Counted from the first letter of the stretch, positions 8,572 through 17,220 are shown. The stretch is 64,000 nucleotides of DNA from JAGVSR01 sp963742405 (GCA_963742405.1 CAVUMB010000007.1:310001-374000); one strand, 5' to 3'. Notes: a model not told the origin generated them from the letters alone. Numbers and translations: made by a program.

Positions 8572-8934
8572 TTAGCCGGCAGCAGCTTCTGCGGCCTTGG
8601 CGGCCTTTTCGGCGACGGCGGCGGCGCGCTCTTGCGCCTTCTTCTTCGGCAGGGCCTTCTGCACGCTCTTGATCGGCGTGCGCTTGATCAGGCCTGCGGC
8701 ATCGAGGAAACGCGCGACGCGGTCGGTCGGCTGCGCGCCCACACCGAGCCAATGCTTCGCCCGCTCGACATCGAGCTTCACCCGATCAGGGCTGTCTTTT
8801 TTCAGCATCGGATCGAACGTCCCGATCTGTTCGATGTAGCGGCCGTCACGCGGCGACGCGGTGTGCGCTACGACGATGTAATAGTAGGGACGCTTTTTCG
8901 CGCCACCGCGCGAAAGTCGGATCTTTGCAGCCAT
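8572..8934 (-). CDS. rpsP: 30S ribosomal protein S16
   Basis: S16 is a primary 16S-binding protein of the small subunit. The 120-residue sequence starts M-A-A-K-I-R-L-S-R-G-G-A-K-K-R-P and contains Y-Y-I-V-V-A, S-P-R-D-G-R-Y-I-E-Q-I-G and A-Q-P-T-D-R-V-A-R-F-L. The core is followed by an Ala/Lys-rich C-terminal tail, common in alphaproteobacterial S16. It is transcribed after ffh and the 154-residue membrane gene. Confidence 0.97.
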   Translation of the reverse strand: MAAKIRLSRGGAKKRPYYYIVVAHTASPRDGRYIEQIGTFDPMLKKDSPDRVKLDVERAKHWLGVGAQPTDRVARFLDAAGLIKRTPIKSVQKALPKKKAQERAAAVAEKAAKAAEAAAG

Positions 8935-8953
8935 AGTGAGTGTCCTTTCTAGG

Positions 8954-9418
8954 TCAGGTCTTGGTTCCGGTTTCGGTTTTGAAGCGTTTCCACTCCACGT
9001 CGAGGTACTTCTTCGCCACGATGCGGGCGGCGTTGTACTTCGTCATGTGCTCCTCGTCGCGGTTTGTTGCGTGCCGCGGGAGAATGTTCTGAATCGCGCG
9101 AACGAGTTCGTCCGCGTGCGGGTTGTCATCGTCGATCTTGAAATCCACCTTGCACACCTTCTCGACGAAGACGTCGGTGAACGCCTGATCCCATTTCGCG
9201 GTCGTGTGCGGGATCGCAGCGAAAAGTTCGGCAAGATCGTCAACAGTGGACTCCAGTCTGAGCCGGCGTGCTTCGGCCCGCCGCCGCGCTCCTTCACCGC
9301 GCCAGGCTAGGAAGCCGAACATGGCCGAAGCGAAAGCCATGAACAGCGTCGACATCGGGATCGCGATCTTCCAAATCTCAGGCGACAGTTCGGGTGTCAT
9401 GGCGTTCGCATCCGTCAC
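8954..9418 (-). CDS. Hypothetical membrane-anchored protein
   Basis: This 154-residue protein has one N-terminal transmembrane helix (about 15-37, I-A-I-P-M-S-T-L-F-M-A-F-A-S) and then a long soluble, charged, helical region rich in Arg, Glu and Asp. I recognise no domain. Its start overlaps the ffh stop by 4 bp (9415-9418), a typical translational coupling, and rpsP follows 19 bp downstream, so it is part of the ffh-rpsP operon. In most relatives rpsP follows ffh directly. Confidence 0.7.
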   Translation of the reverse strand: MTDANAMTPELSPEIWKIAIPMSTLFMAFASAMFGFLAWRGEGARRRAEARRLRLESTVDDLAELFAAIPHTTAKWDQAFTDVFVEKVCKVDFKIDDDNPHADELVRAIQNILPRHATNRDEEHMTKYNAARIVAKKYLDVEWKRFKTETGTKT

Positions 9419-10992
9419 TTCTTCTTGCCGGGCAGGCCCGGAAAGCGCGGTGCGCCTCCCAGCCCCGGCAGAGCGCCTCCGCCAAGCCCGGGCAGGCCTT
9501 TCGACGGAAGACCACCAAGGCCGGGACCACCTTTGGGCAGCGAAGCTCTGAGTTCGGCCGGCAGCTGCTCGAGCGCCTTGGGATCGAGGCCCGCGAGTTC
9601 TTCCTGCATCTTCATCAGCTCGGCTTCACTGGGCCCTTTGCCCATGCCCATCGGTGAAATGCCGAGCGCGCCCGCCATCTTGCCCATCAGACCGGGATTT
9701 CTGCCCATCGACTTCATCATGTCCGCCATTTGACGGTGCATCTTGAGCAGCTTGTTGATGTCTTCAACCCGCGTTCCGGAGCCTGCCGCGATGCGCCGTT
9801 TGCGCTTCGCATCCAGCACCTTCGGTAGTCGCCGCTCTTTTGCAGTCATCGACGAGATGATGGCGCGCTGTCGCGTGACATCCTTGTTGAAACCGCTCTC
9901 GTTGATCTGGCTTTTGAGCTTACCGATGCCGGGCAACATGCCCATGATGCCGCCCGCGCCGCCGAGCTTTTCCATCTGCTTGAGCTGTTCGGACAAATCA
10001 TCGAGGTCGAACTCGCCCTTCTTCATCTTCTGGGCGATCTTCGTCGCCTTTTCGATGTCGATGGACTGGGCCGCTTTTTCAACGAGGCCGACGATATCGC
10101 CCATCCCCAGGATGCGGCCGGCGATCCGCTTGGGATCGAAATCTTCCAGTGCGTCCCACTTTTCACCAACACCGAGAAGCTTGATCGGCTTGCCGGTGAC
10201 GGCCCGCATCGATAACGCAGCGCCCCCGCGGCCGTCGCCATCGGCGCGCGTTAGAACCGTACCGGTAATCGACAGGCGTTCGTCGAACGCTTTGGCTGTA
10301 TTGACGGCATCCTGGCCGGTGAGGCTGTCGACGACGAGTAGAACTTCGTGCGGGTTGGTGGCGGCTTTCACCTGGGCCACTTCCTGCATCAGTTCTTCGT
10401 CGAGCGTAATGCGGCCGGCGGTGTCGAGGAGAACGACGTCAAACCCACCGAGCCTGGCCGCCGCAATCGCCCGGTCGGCAATCTGCAGCGGCGTTTGGCC
10501 GGCGATGATGGGTAACGTGGCAACGCCGGTTTGCTCACCCAGAACGCGCAGCTGTTCCTGCGCGGCCGGACGGCGCGTGTCTAGCGACGCCATAAGCACT
10601 TTCTTGCGATCGCGGTTCGTCAACCGGTAGCCGATTTTGGCCGTTGTGGTCGTCTTGCCCGAGCCTTGCAGGCCGACCATGAGGATCGCAACAGGGGGCA
10701 CCGCAGTCAGGTCGATCGGTTCGGCATCCGATCCGAGAATGCGGACGAGTTCGTCATTGACGATTTTGACGACCATCTGGCCAGGCGTCACCGACTTGAC
10801 GACATCGGCGCCGACAGCCTTGGCCTTCACCGCTTCCGTAAAGTCCTTGACGACGTCGAGGGCCACGTCGGCTTCAAGGAGCGCCCGGCGCACTTCGCGC
10901 ATCGCTTCGGCCACGTCGCTGTCAGTCAGCGCACCGCGGCCGCGGAGCTTATCGAGCACGCCTGACAGCCGGTCCGAAAGGCTTTGAAACAT
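9415..10992 (-). CDS. ffh: Signal recognition particle protein Ffh
   Basis: Ffh is the GTPase subunit of the signal recognition particle, which targets nascent membrane proteins to FtsY. The 525-residue protein has the N domain, a G domain with G-L-Q-G-S-G-K-T-T (P-loop), D-T-R-R-P-A-A, D-T-A-G-R and T-R-A-D-G-D, and the Met-rich M domain (M-A-D-M-M-K-S-M-G). It ends in a Gly/Pro/Leu-rich tail closing with G-K-K-K. The ATG at 10992 gives the standard M-F-Q-S-L-S-D-R-L start. Its receptor gene ftsY is in the same window at 14435. Confidence 0.97.
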   Translation of the reverse strand: MFQSLSDRLSGVLDKLRGRGALTDSDVAEAMREVRRALLEADVALDVVKDFTEAVKAKAVGADVVKSVTPGQMVVKIVNDELVRILGSDAEPIDLTAVPPVAILMVGLQGSGKTTTTAKIGYRLTNRDRKKVLMASLDTRRPAAQEQLRVLGEQTGVATLPIIAGQTPLQIADRAIAAARLGGFDVVLLDTAGRITLDEELMQEVAQVKAATNPHEVLLVVDSLTGQDAVNTAKAFDERLSITGTVLTRADGDGRGGAALSMRAVTGKPIKLLGVGEKWDALEDFDPKRIAGRILGMGDIVGLVEKAAQSIDIEKATKIAQKMKKGEFDLDDLSEQLKQMEKLGGAGGIMGMLPGIGKLKSQINESGFNKDVTRQRAIISSMTAKERRLPKVLDAKRKRRIAAGSGTRVEDINKLLKMHRQMADMMKSMGRNPGLMGKMAGALGISPMGMGKGPSEAELMKMQEELAGLDPKALEQLPAELRASLPKGGPGLGGLPSKGLPGLGGGALPGLGGAPRFPGLPGKKK

Positions 10993-11390
10993 CGAGTGAC
11001 CCGCGCACAAATGACGATGGCACCCGAGAGCGCAACGCGCTGTCGGATGTTGACCTCCGGACCAACGCAGGAGCGAGGACCGGGCGGCGGCTCTGGGATT
11101 ACAGGGCCGGATTTATGCCGGACAATCGGAGACTACGCCCCGGCTGTCAACCGGAAGGTGGACTGACGGCACCCATCAAGCGCCGCTGTAACAGCAACCT
11201 TGGATTGCAACATTCGTTCGGCGGCAGCATTCGGTTGTCATCCCATGCGAAAGCCGCAATTCCGCAGTTAGGGAGTCGAGAGGGGACCGCCCCACCGATT
11301 GCGCATTTGCGGGGGGCACGCAAGCAATCGGCCTGACAAAGTTTGCGAATCGGATGAGCACGGTCCGAAGGCAACGCCGGGGGAAAAGCC
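10993..11390. other. Intergenic region between divergent ffh and the EF-hand lipoprotein gene
   Basis: These 398 bases must hold the promoters for the leftward ffh operon and the rightward lipoprotein gene. I see no convincing gene in either direction and no SRP RNA-like tetraloop hairpin. Several small GC-rich inverted repeats are present (for example near 11071-11120), but none has a T run. The lipoprotein ATG is preceded by GGGGGAAAA. Confidence 0.5.
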
Positions 11391-11924
11391 ATGAACCGTT
11401 TAACAGCACCGGTCCGTCGGGCGTGGCTGCTCGGCGCAGCCGCCGCGGCGCTTGTCGTCTGCGGCTGTAGCTCCGCACCCTCGATCAGCAGCATCGGTTC
11501 GCCATTCGGCTCCTCGTCCAGCGTCGACCGCACCTTTGTCAGCGCCGCCCAGACATGGGACTTCGATAAAGACGGCACCGTCACCTGCGATGAATGGAAG
11601 AACTACCTCACAAGCCTGGTGCGGGAGTCTGACGGCAACGGAGACGGTGCGCTCGACGATTCCGAATTTGAAAAGATGGCCAAGACCGACCGGCTCTTCA
11701 CCGTTGCCGACCGTTCCTATTACGATGCTTCGGGCGACGGCAAAGTCACGCTCGAAGAAATGACCGGTAAGCAAAACGCCGCGTTCAAGCAGCTCGACAA
11801 GAACAATGATTGCCAGATCGACCGCAACGAAACAGTCCGCGTGTTGCAGGTCGACGCGCCTAAGCCGTCAACAGCTCCCAATACGGATCAGCGCCCGCCG
11901 GGAGGAGGAACCGGAGGATATTGA
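11391..11924 (+). CDS. EF-hand lipoprotein, putative metal-binding
   Basis: This 177-residue protein has a lipoprotein signal peptide (basic start, Ala/Leu/Val core, lipobox V-C-G-C) and four EF-hand-like loops: D-F-D-K-D-G-T-V-T-C-D-E, D-G-N-G-D-G-A-L-D-D-S-E, D-A-S-G-D-G-K-V-T-L-E-E, and a fourth, less canonical D-K-N-N-D-C-Q-I-D-R-N-E. The C terminus is Pro/Gly-rich. It should bind Ca2+ or a similar ion at the outer or inner membrane surface. None of the loops has Pro at position 2, the hallmark of lanmodulin, so I do not call it one. Convergent with a PQQ-dependent dehydrogenase 2 bp away. Confidence 0.8.
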   Translation: MNRLTAPVRRAWLLGAAAAALVVCGCSSAPSISSIGSPFGSSSSVDRTFVSAAQTWDFDKDGTVTCDEWKNYLTSLVRESDGNGDGALDDSEFEKMAKTDRLFTVADRSYYDASGDGKVTLEEMTGKQNAAFKQLDKNNDCQIDRNETVRVLQVDAPKPSTAPNTDQRPPGGGTGGY

Positions 11925-11926
11925 AC

Positions 11927-13078
11927 TTACAGCGCCGGTGACAGGCGCAGGACCTGACCGTCACCAACGTCGTCAGTCAGCAGCCATATAGCCCCGTCTG
12001 GACCCTGGCGAACGTCGCGAATGCGCTGATCGAGATCCTGCAGCAGAGTTTCCTCGCCAACCACTTCGCCGTCCTTCAAGACGAGCCGGGCCAGCTGCGC
12101 GCCCTTCAATCCGCCAACGAAAATGTTGCCCTTCCACTCGGGAAATAGATCGCCGGAGTAGATCGCCAGTCCAGATGTCGCGATGGACGGGATCCAGTAG
12201 TAGATTGGCTGCTCCAGGCCGGGTTTCGCTGTGCTTTCCCCGATCGGCCCGCCGAAATACTCATTCGAGTAGCTGATGATAGGCCAACCGTAGTTGCCCC
12301 CGCGCTGCGTAAGGTTCAATTCGTCACCACCGCGGGCGCCATGTTCGACCGTCCAAAGCTCGCCTGTGGCCGGATCGAGCGCGGCACCTTGGATGTTGCG
12401 GTGACCCATGGACCAAACTTGGGCGTCCCAACCGGGCTGGGCAGCGTCCGCATGGGCCGCCGATCCATCCGGCCGGATGTTGATCACCTTGCCTATGGAC
12501 GTGTCCGGTTTCTGCACCTCCGGGCGCGCCGAGAACCGGTCGCCGGTTGTAATGAACAACGAACCGTCGCGGGCCCAGACGAGACGCGACCCGAAATGAT
12601 TGGACGAATTCGCAATCGCCGGCTGTTGCTGGAAGATCGTCGTGACGTTCTGAAGTGTTCCGCCGCCCGCATCGTCAAGCGCAAGTGTGCCGCGCGCCAC
12701 GGCCGTCGCAGCCGCTCCGTTGGCCCGCTCTTGCGAAAACGACAAGAAGATTTCGCCGCCCTTCGGTCCGAAGTTGCGGTCCAGCAGAACATCGAGCAGC
12801 CCCCCCTGCCCTTTCGCGAACACCGCAGGAGTGCCGGCAATGGCGGGACCGATTTTCCCCTCGCGTGTCACGATGCGAAGCCGCCCGGGCCGCTCCGTCA
12901 CGAGCAGGCGACCGTCGGGCAAAAATTGCAGTCCCCACGGGTTGGCAAGACCCTTAGCCACTGTCGTGACGTTGAGACGGGTTGCAGTTTGAGGCTGAGG
13001 TGCGTCGGTCTGCGCAGCTTGAACGGGAAGGGCGGCGATCAAGACGGCGGCGGCGAGCGGCAGTAGGGTCTGGCGCAT
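11927..13078 (-). CDS. PQQ-dependent soluble aldose sugar dehydrogenase (YliI-like)
   Basis: This 383-residue periplasmic quinoprotein has an N-terminal signal peptide (cleavage near V-Q-A-A) and the six-bladed propeller of the glucose/sorbosone dehydrogenase family. Typical segments are N-P-W-G-L-Q-F-L-P-D-G-R-L-L-V-T-E-R-P-G-R-L, G-Q-G-G-L-L-D-V, H-F-G-S-R-L-V, S-M-G-H-R-N-I-Q-G and E-H-G-A-R-G-G-D-E-L-N. These include the PQQ- and Ca-binding positions of soluble GDH. It oxidises aldose sugars and passes electrons to the respiratory chain. The natural substrate is unknown. Confidence 0.9.
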   Translation of the reverse strand: MRQTLLPLAAAVLIAALPVQAAQTDAPQPQTATRLNVTTVAKGLANPWGLQFLPDGRLLVTERPGRLRIVTREGKIGPAIAGTPAVFAKGQGGLLDVLLDRNFGPKGGEIFLSFSQERANGAAATAVARGTLALDDAGGGTLQNVTTIFQQQPAIANSSNHFGSRLVWARDGSLFITTGDRFSARPEVQKPDTSIGKVINIRPDGSAAHADAAQPGWDAQVWSMGHRNIQGAALDPATGELWTVEHGARGGDELNLTQRGGNYGWPIISYSNEYFGGPIGESTAKPGLEQPIYYWIPSIATSGLAIYSGDLFPEWKGNIFVGGLKGAQLARLVLKDGEVVGEETLLQDLDQRIRDVRQGPDGAIWLLTDDVGDGQVLRLSPAL

Positions 13079-13215
13079 CAGGAACTCCTAGGAGTGCGAG
13101 CGGGGGCTCGGCCGTGCACATAGGTGAGCAGGTGCAGGTCTGCAACCTCGCGTCGCCGCAGACCGCGCGCGACCCGCAATTGTATTTTTGCGCCGTCTCG
13201 GCCATATAGCGACCT

Positions 13216-14097
13216 ATGAGCCAGCCTGATATCAGCGCGCTATCGCGCCTGCATTTCGTCAAGATGAACGGTCTGGGCAATGAGATTGTCGTCGCCGACC
13301 TGCGTGGCACGGAGGCGACGCTAACCGCAGAAGATGCTCGCGCTATCGCGGCTCTGCCGCGCTCCCATTTCGACCAGATGATGGTTCTCCGTCATCCGCG
13401 CACATCCGCTGCAGACGCCTTTGTGACGATCTTTAATACCGATGGTTCCGAAAGCTCAGCGTGCGGCAATGGCACCCGCTGCATTGCTTGGCTCGAATAC
13501 CGCAAAACCGGTCGTCCAAAGCTGAAGTTCGAGACGCGCGCCGGCTTGCTCGACGTCACGGTCGACAGCATTGCGAGCATCACGGTCGACATGGGTGAGC
13601 CGCGCTTCGGTTGGAACGATATCCCGCTGGCCGAGCCATTTCACGACACGCGCGCTATCGAGTTGCAAATCGGCCCGATCGACAACCCCGTCCTTCACTC
13701 GCCGTCGGTCGTCAATGTTGGCAACCCGCACGCTATATTCTGGGTTGACGATGTCGAGGCCTACGATCTCGCCCGTTTCGGTCCCCTTCTGGAAAATCAT
13801 CCGATTTTCCCGCAACGCGCCAACATTTCTTTGGCCCAGGTTCGCTCACGCAACGAGATCAAACTGCGCGTCTGGGAGCGCGGTGCCGGTCTCACGCGGG
13901 CCTGCGGCACCGCAGCTTGCGCCGCCGCAGTAGCGGCCATGCGCAAAAAGCTCGTGGATCGCACCGTCACCGTCCATCTGCCCGGCGGCCCGCTTGAGAT
14001 CACTTGGACCGAGGCCGGTCGCATCCTGATGACAGGTCCGGTCCAACTCGAATACGAGGATGACTGGGTCCGCTCGCCCCTGTCGGCAGGAAAATGA
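13216..14097 (+). CDS. dapF: Diaminopimelate epimerase
   Basis: DapF converts LL- to meso-diaminopimelate for lysine and peptidoglycan. The 293-residue enzyme has both catalytic cysteines: A-C-G-N-G-T-R-C-I-A-W in the N half and R-A-C-G-T-A-A-C in the C half. F-V-K-M-N-G-L-G-N-E near the start and N-V-G-N-P-H in the middle are also conserved. The stop overlaps an ATG (14094) that in relatives starts mtaB. Here only a remnant of that gene follows. dapB and asd of the same pathway are elsewhere in this window. Confidence 0.97.
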   Translation: MSQPDISALSRLHFVKMNGLGNEIVVADLRGTEATLTAEDARAIAALPRSHFDQMMVLRHPRTSAADAFVTIFNTDGSESSACGNGTRCIAWLEYRKTGRPKLKFETRAGLLDVTVDSIASITVDMGEPRFGWNDIPLAEPFHDTRAIELQIGPIDNPVLHSPSVVNVGNPHAIFWVDDVEAYDLARFGPLLENHPIFPQRANISLAQVRSRNEIKLRVWERGAGLTRACGTAACAAAVAAMRKKLVDRTVTVHLPGGPLEITWTEAGRILMTGPVQLEYEDDWVRSPLSAGK

Positions 14098-14260
14098 TGG
14101 CCAGTGCCGCAAGCGCCCTGTTCGTCCGGGCCCGCTGCAGGCCCGAATGCCGCAGCTGCAACGCGAGAACGTCATGGCGCTCGACGCTCTATTGGGTCAG
14201 GAAGAGCGGGCTCGACCTACACGTTGATGGCTGGCCACCGAGACCGTCGTAGAATATTCG
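14094..14260 (+). pseudogene. Probable remnant of mtaB (tRNA t6A methylthiotransferase)
   Basis: dapF and ftsY usually flank mtaB in this group. Here the 337-bp gap has no intact gene. One frame from about 14129 reads R-P-G-P-L-Q-A-R-M-P-Q-L-Q, closely like the post-radical-SAM motif R-P-G-T-P-A-A-R-M-P-Q of MtaB. The frame continues N-V-M-A-L-D-A-L-L-G-Q and hits a stop at about 14207. The iron-sulfur and radical SAM domains are absent, so most of the gene (about 1.1 kb) is missing right after the overlap with dapF. The rest of the gap to 14434 holds nothing I recognise. Confidence 0.4.
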
Positions 14261-14434
14261 CATTTCGAACCCTGGGAGCTGCACCTCCGATTGCCCCACC
14301 TGCGTTCGTGCAGATGTCATAATGAACGTGTCAATCGTCGGCGATGACGGGATCATGTTGAATAGTCTTCCACTGACCGCAGGCGTAAGTGACGGGAAAT
14401 CGGCGATAGCCCGACCGAAGATCGAGGTCAGGAC

Positions 14435-15562
14435 GTGACAAACGAGGCCGAGAAGAAGCAACCGGGTCTGTTCGGGCGGCTCTTTGGTGAGAAGTCCGCC
14501 GCGCACAAAGCCGAGCCGCGGCAAGCCCCGCTCGAGGTCCATTCTGACACGCTGGCCGTCAAAGCAAGCGATGCTGCGCCAGATGTCGCCAATGGTGGTC
14601 TCGACAGCAAGCCGGCAGCCCCTGCACCGGTGCTTGAGTTGGAACCACCAAAAAGCTGGTATCAGCGCCTGAAGAGCGGCCTGACACGCACGTCGTCCAA
14701 ATTGACGGATGGCATCACCGGCCTGTTCAACAAACGCAAACTCGACGGAGCGACACTCGAAGATCTCGAGGATTTGCTGATCCAAGCCGATCTCGGCGTC
14801 GAGACGTCCGGCCGAATTATCGAACGCATCGCCAAGGGCCGTTTCGAAAAGGGCATCTCCGCCGATGAGGTTCGCGAGATCCTCGCTTCAGAAGTCGAGC
14901 AGGTTTTGGCCCCGGTCGCCAAAGCGCTGTCCGTATCGCCGGCGAACCACCCGCACGTGATCCTTGTCGTGGGCGTCAACGGCGGCGGCAAGACGACCAC
15001 AATTGGCAAGCTTGCCGCTCAATACAAAAGCGAAGGCAAATCCGTCGTTCTCGCCGCCGGCGATACGTTTCGCGCTGCCGCGATTGACCAGCTCAAGGTG
15101 TGGGGCGAGCGCACGAAATGCGAGGTTATTGCCGGTGATATCGGTTCGGATGCCTCAGGTCTCGCATACGAAGCCTTGAAGCGGGCCAAGGCGGCTGCGG
15201 CCGATATCCTCATCATCGACACGGCAGGCCGCCTTCAGAACAAGCAAGCGTTGATGGAAGAGCTTGAAAAGGTCACGCGCGTTCTCAAGAAGCTTGATCC
15301 GGAAGCGCCCCACGACGTCCTTCTCGTTCTCGATGCGACGACCGGCCAAAACGCTCTGCACCAGGTCGAGATCTTCGGTAAGCGCGCTGGCGTTACCGGG
15401 CTCGTCATGACCAAACTCGACGGCACTGCCCGCGGCGGCATCCTCGTCGCAATCGCCTCCAAGTACCAGCTTCCAGTTCACGCCATTGGCGTTGGAGAAG
15501 GGTTGGACGATCTACAGCCGTTCAAGGCCAAAGACTTCGCCAACGCCATAGCCGGATCCTAA
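14435..15562 (+). CDS. ftsY: Signal recognition particle receptor FtsY
   Basis: FtsY is the membrane-associated GTPase that receives SRP-ribosome complexes. The 375-residue protein has an acidic, variable A domain (about 1-70), an N domain, and a G domain with G-V-N-G-G-G-K-T-T (P-loop), A-G-D-T-F-R-A-A-A, D-T-A-G-R-L and T-K-L-D-G-T-A-R-G-G. The start is GTG at 14435, just after a GGTCAGGA stretch. Its partner Ffh is encoded about 3.4 kb away in the opposite direction. Confidence 0.97.
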   Translation: MTNEAEKKQPGLFGRLFGEKSAAHKAEPRQAPLEVHSDTLAVKASDAAPDVANGGLDSKPAAPAPVLELEPPKSWYQRLKSGLTRTSSKLTDGITGLFNKRKLDGATLEDLEDLLIQADLGVETSGRIIERIAKGRFEKGISADEVREILASEVEQVLAPVAKALSVSPANHPHVILVVGVNGGGKTTTIGKLAAQYKSEGKSVVLAAGDTFRAAAIDQLKVWGERTKCEVIAGDIGSDASGLAYEALKRAKAAAADILIIDTAGRLQNKQALMEELEKVTRVLKKLDPEAPHDVLLVLDATTGQNALHQVEIFGKRAGVTGLVMTKLDGTARGGILVAIASKYQLPVHAIGVGEGLDDLQPFKAKDFANAIAGS

Positions 15563-15569
15563 TTATTGC

Positions 15570-16328
15570 ATGATGAGCGCGCCCCAATCGAAATCCCCGC
15601 CGTCGGCGTCGCGTAAGCGGCGGTTTTTTCCGTTCAACGCCGAACAGACGATCAACATTCTCAGCGAGTTCGGACCGCTCGCAACAATGTTCATCGTCAA
15701 CGCGTTGTACAATATCAATACTGGTACGTGGGCGCTCATCCTCACGACGATGCTCGCCATCGCAGTCATGTTCTATATGTTCGGCCGCCCGCCGGTATTC
15801 CCGCTCATCGCCTCGACGGTCACGATTGTTTTTGGTGCGCTCACCATCATCACCGGCGATCCGATGTGGGTTCAGATCAAGGTCACAATCTTCAACGCTA
15901 TGTTCGCCGCGTTCCTTTTTATTGGCCTCTGGCTTGACCGGAACTTCTTTCAATACGTTTTTGGCAAGACGTTTCACTACACCCAGCAGGGTTGGAACAC
16001 CTTCACGCGCAGCTTCGCGTGGTTTTTTGTGTTCACGGCCGTATTGAACGAAGTCGTTCGGCTGACGTTTCACGATACCCAGATTTACAACATTCTGGGC
16101 CACGAGATGAGCGGAGTGAACATTTGGATTGCCTTCAAAATCGCGCTCATTATGCCACTGAGCGGTCTCTATGCCTGGTTGTTGACGCGTTGGATGCAGC
16201 GCCATCGGCTGCCCACGCCTGACGAAGATGATGACACGAGCTCCCTGGTAGCCACTGCCGCGACGGCCCAGCCGGTCGCTGACCTTCGACATGCTGCAGC
16301 CCGGCCGGGTGCTGATTCGCAGGCTTGA
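15570..16328 (+). CDS. yciB: Inner membrane-spanning protein YciB (septation protein A family), copy 1
   Basis: This 252-residue polytopic membrane protein has five or more hydrophobic helices. It carries the family landmarks E-F-G-P-L-A-T-M-F-I-V-N, G-D-P-M-W-V-Q-I-K-V-T-I-F-N, G-L-W-L-D-R-N-F-F, and W-F-F-V-F-T-A-V-L-N-E-V-V with W-I-A-F-K. YciB is linked to cell-envelope integrity and division. It starts 7 bp after ftsY, a common arrangement, and carries a 40-residue polar C-terminal extension. A second member of the family follows 74 bp later. Confidence 0.88.
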   Translation: MMSAPQSKSPPSASRKRRFFPFNAEQTINILSEFGPLATMFIVNALYNINTGTWALILTTMLAIAVMFYMFGRPPVFPLIASTVTIVFGALTIITGDPMWVQIKVTIFNAMFAAFLFIGLWLDRNFFQYVFGKTFHYTQQGWNTFTRSFAWFFVFTAVLNEVVRLTFHDTQIYNILGHEMSGVNIWIAFKIALIMPLSGLYAWLLTRWMQRHRLPTPDEDDDTSSLVATAATAQPVADLRHAAARPGADSQA

Positions 16329-16402
16329 CGTTGCAGTCGGGCTCTGGCCACTTCGGTGCCGAGCGGCAGCGTTCACCCCGCGGCCGATGTTGAGAGGGAC
16401 CC

Positions 16403-17005
16403 ATGAGCGATCCGCAGTCGGCAAAAGAGGAGACGGCGAAGTCCGCTAATCCGGAAATCGACCCGCAGCAGCTTTGGAAGCTGCTTGTTGAATTGGGGCC
16501 GCTGCTCGTATTTTTCGTCGTCAATTCGCGAGCCGGGATCTTCTGGGGGACCGGCGTCCTGATCGTTGCCACGGCTATTTCTATCGTGGCGTCCAGGGTC
16601 ATGTTCGGCAAGCTTGCGATTATGCCTCTGGTCTCCGCCTTCTTTGTAATCGTCTTCGGTGGCATAACGCTCTGGCTCGAAGATGATCTGTTCATCAAGT
16701 TGAAGCCGACGATCGTCAACGCCATCTTTGCTACCACCCTGCTCGGCGGCCTCGTCGCCGGCCATTCGATGCTCCGCCACTTGTTCGGAGACGTCTTCCG
16801 CTTGACCGATGAAGGTTGGCGCAAACTGACATTGCGCTGGGGCCTTTTCTTCGTCTTGCTGGCGATCCTCAACGAGATCGTGTGGCGCAATTTTTCGACC
16901 GACACTTGGGTCAGTTTTAAGGTGTTCGGAATTATGCCGCTGACGATGATCTTCGGTGTCGCCCAGATGGGCCTTCTCAAAACACATGAGTTGAAGTCGG
17001 AATAA
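16403..17005 (+). CDS. YciB/septation protein A family protein, copy 2
   Basis: This 200-residue membrane protein is paralogous to the preceding one: E-L-G-P-L-L-V-F-F-V-V-N, a D-D-L-F-I-K-L-K-P-T-I-V-N segment, H-L-F-G-D-V-F, and F-F-V-L-L-A-I-L-N-E-I-V-W-R with W-V-S-F-K. Identity to copy 1 is modest by eye, so the duplication is old or one copy was acquired. It is shorter, without the long C-terminal extension. Same strand as ftsY and copy 1, probably one transcript. Confidence 0.85.
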   Translation: MSDPQSAKEETAKSANPEIDPQQLWKLLVELGPLLVFFVVNSRAGIFWGTGVLIVATAISIVASRVMFGKLAIMPLVSAFFVIVFGGITLWLEDDLFIKLKPTIVNAIFATTLLGGLVAGHSMLRHLFGDVFRLTDEGWRKLTLRWGLFFVLLAILNEIVWRNFSTDTWVSFKVFGIMPLTMIFGVAQMGLLKTHELKSE

Positions 17006-17220
17006 CAGGCAGGCGCCGTCCGTTGAGTTTGAGCTAAGCATCGGGTTGCTCATTCGAAATTGCGTCGGCCTGATCCGGTTCAGACCTTCAGACTTTGTTC
17101 ATGCCACCCGTCTTTTCGGTGGACGGCGGAACAATTTTGGATTTTCTTCAAATCGTTGAGAGTATCTTTCGTTAACCGGTAACTCTCCTGCTCCAACCGA
17201 GCACAGCGAAAGCCACCGAC

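Noticed and set aside
10993..11390. An SRP RNA gene next to ffh
   Set aside because: No GGAA-tetraloop hairpin with the conserved symmetric and asymmetric loops could be found on either strand.
11391..11924. Lanmodulin or another dedicated lanthanide protein
   Set aside because: None of the EF loops has Pro at position 2 or the position 9 Asp typical of lanmodulin, and the protein is a lipoprotein.
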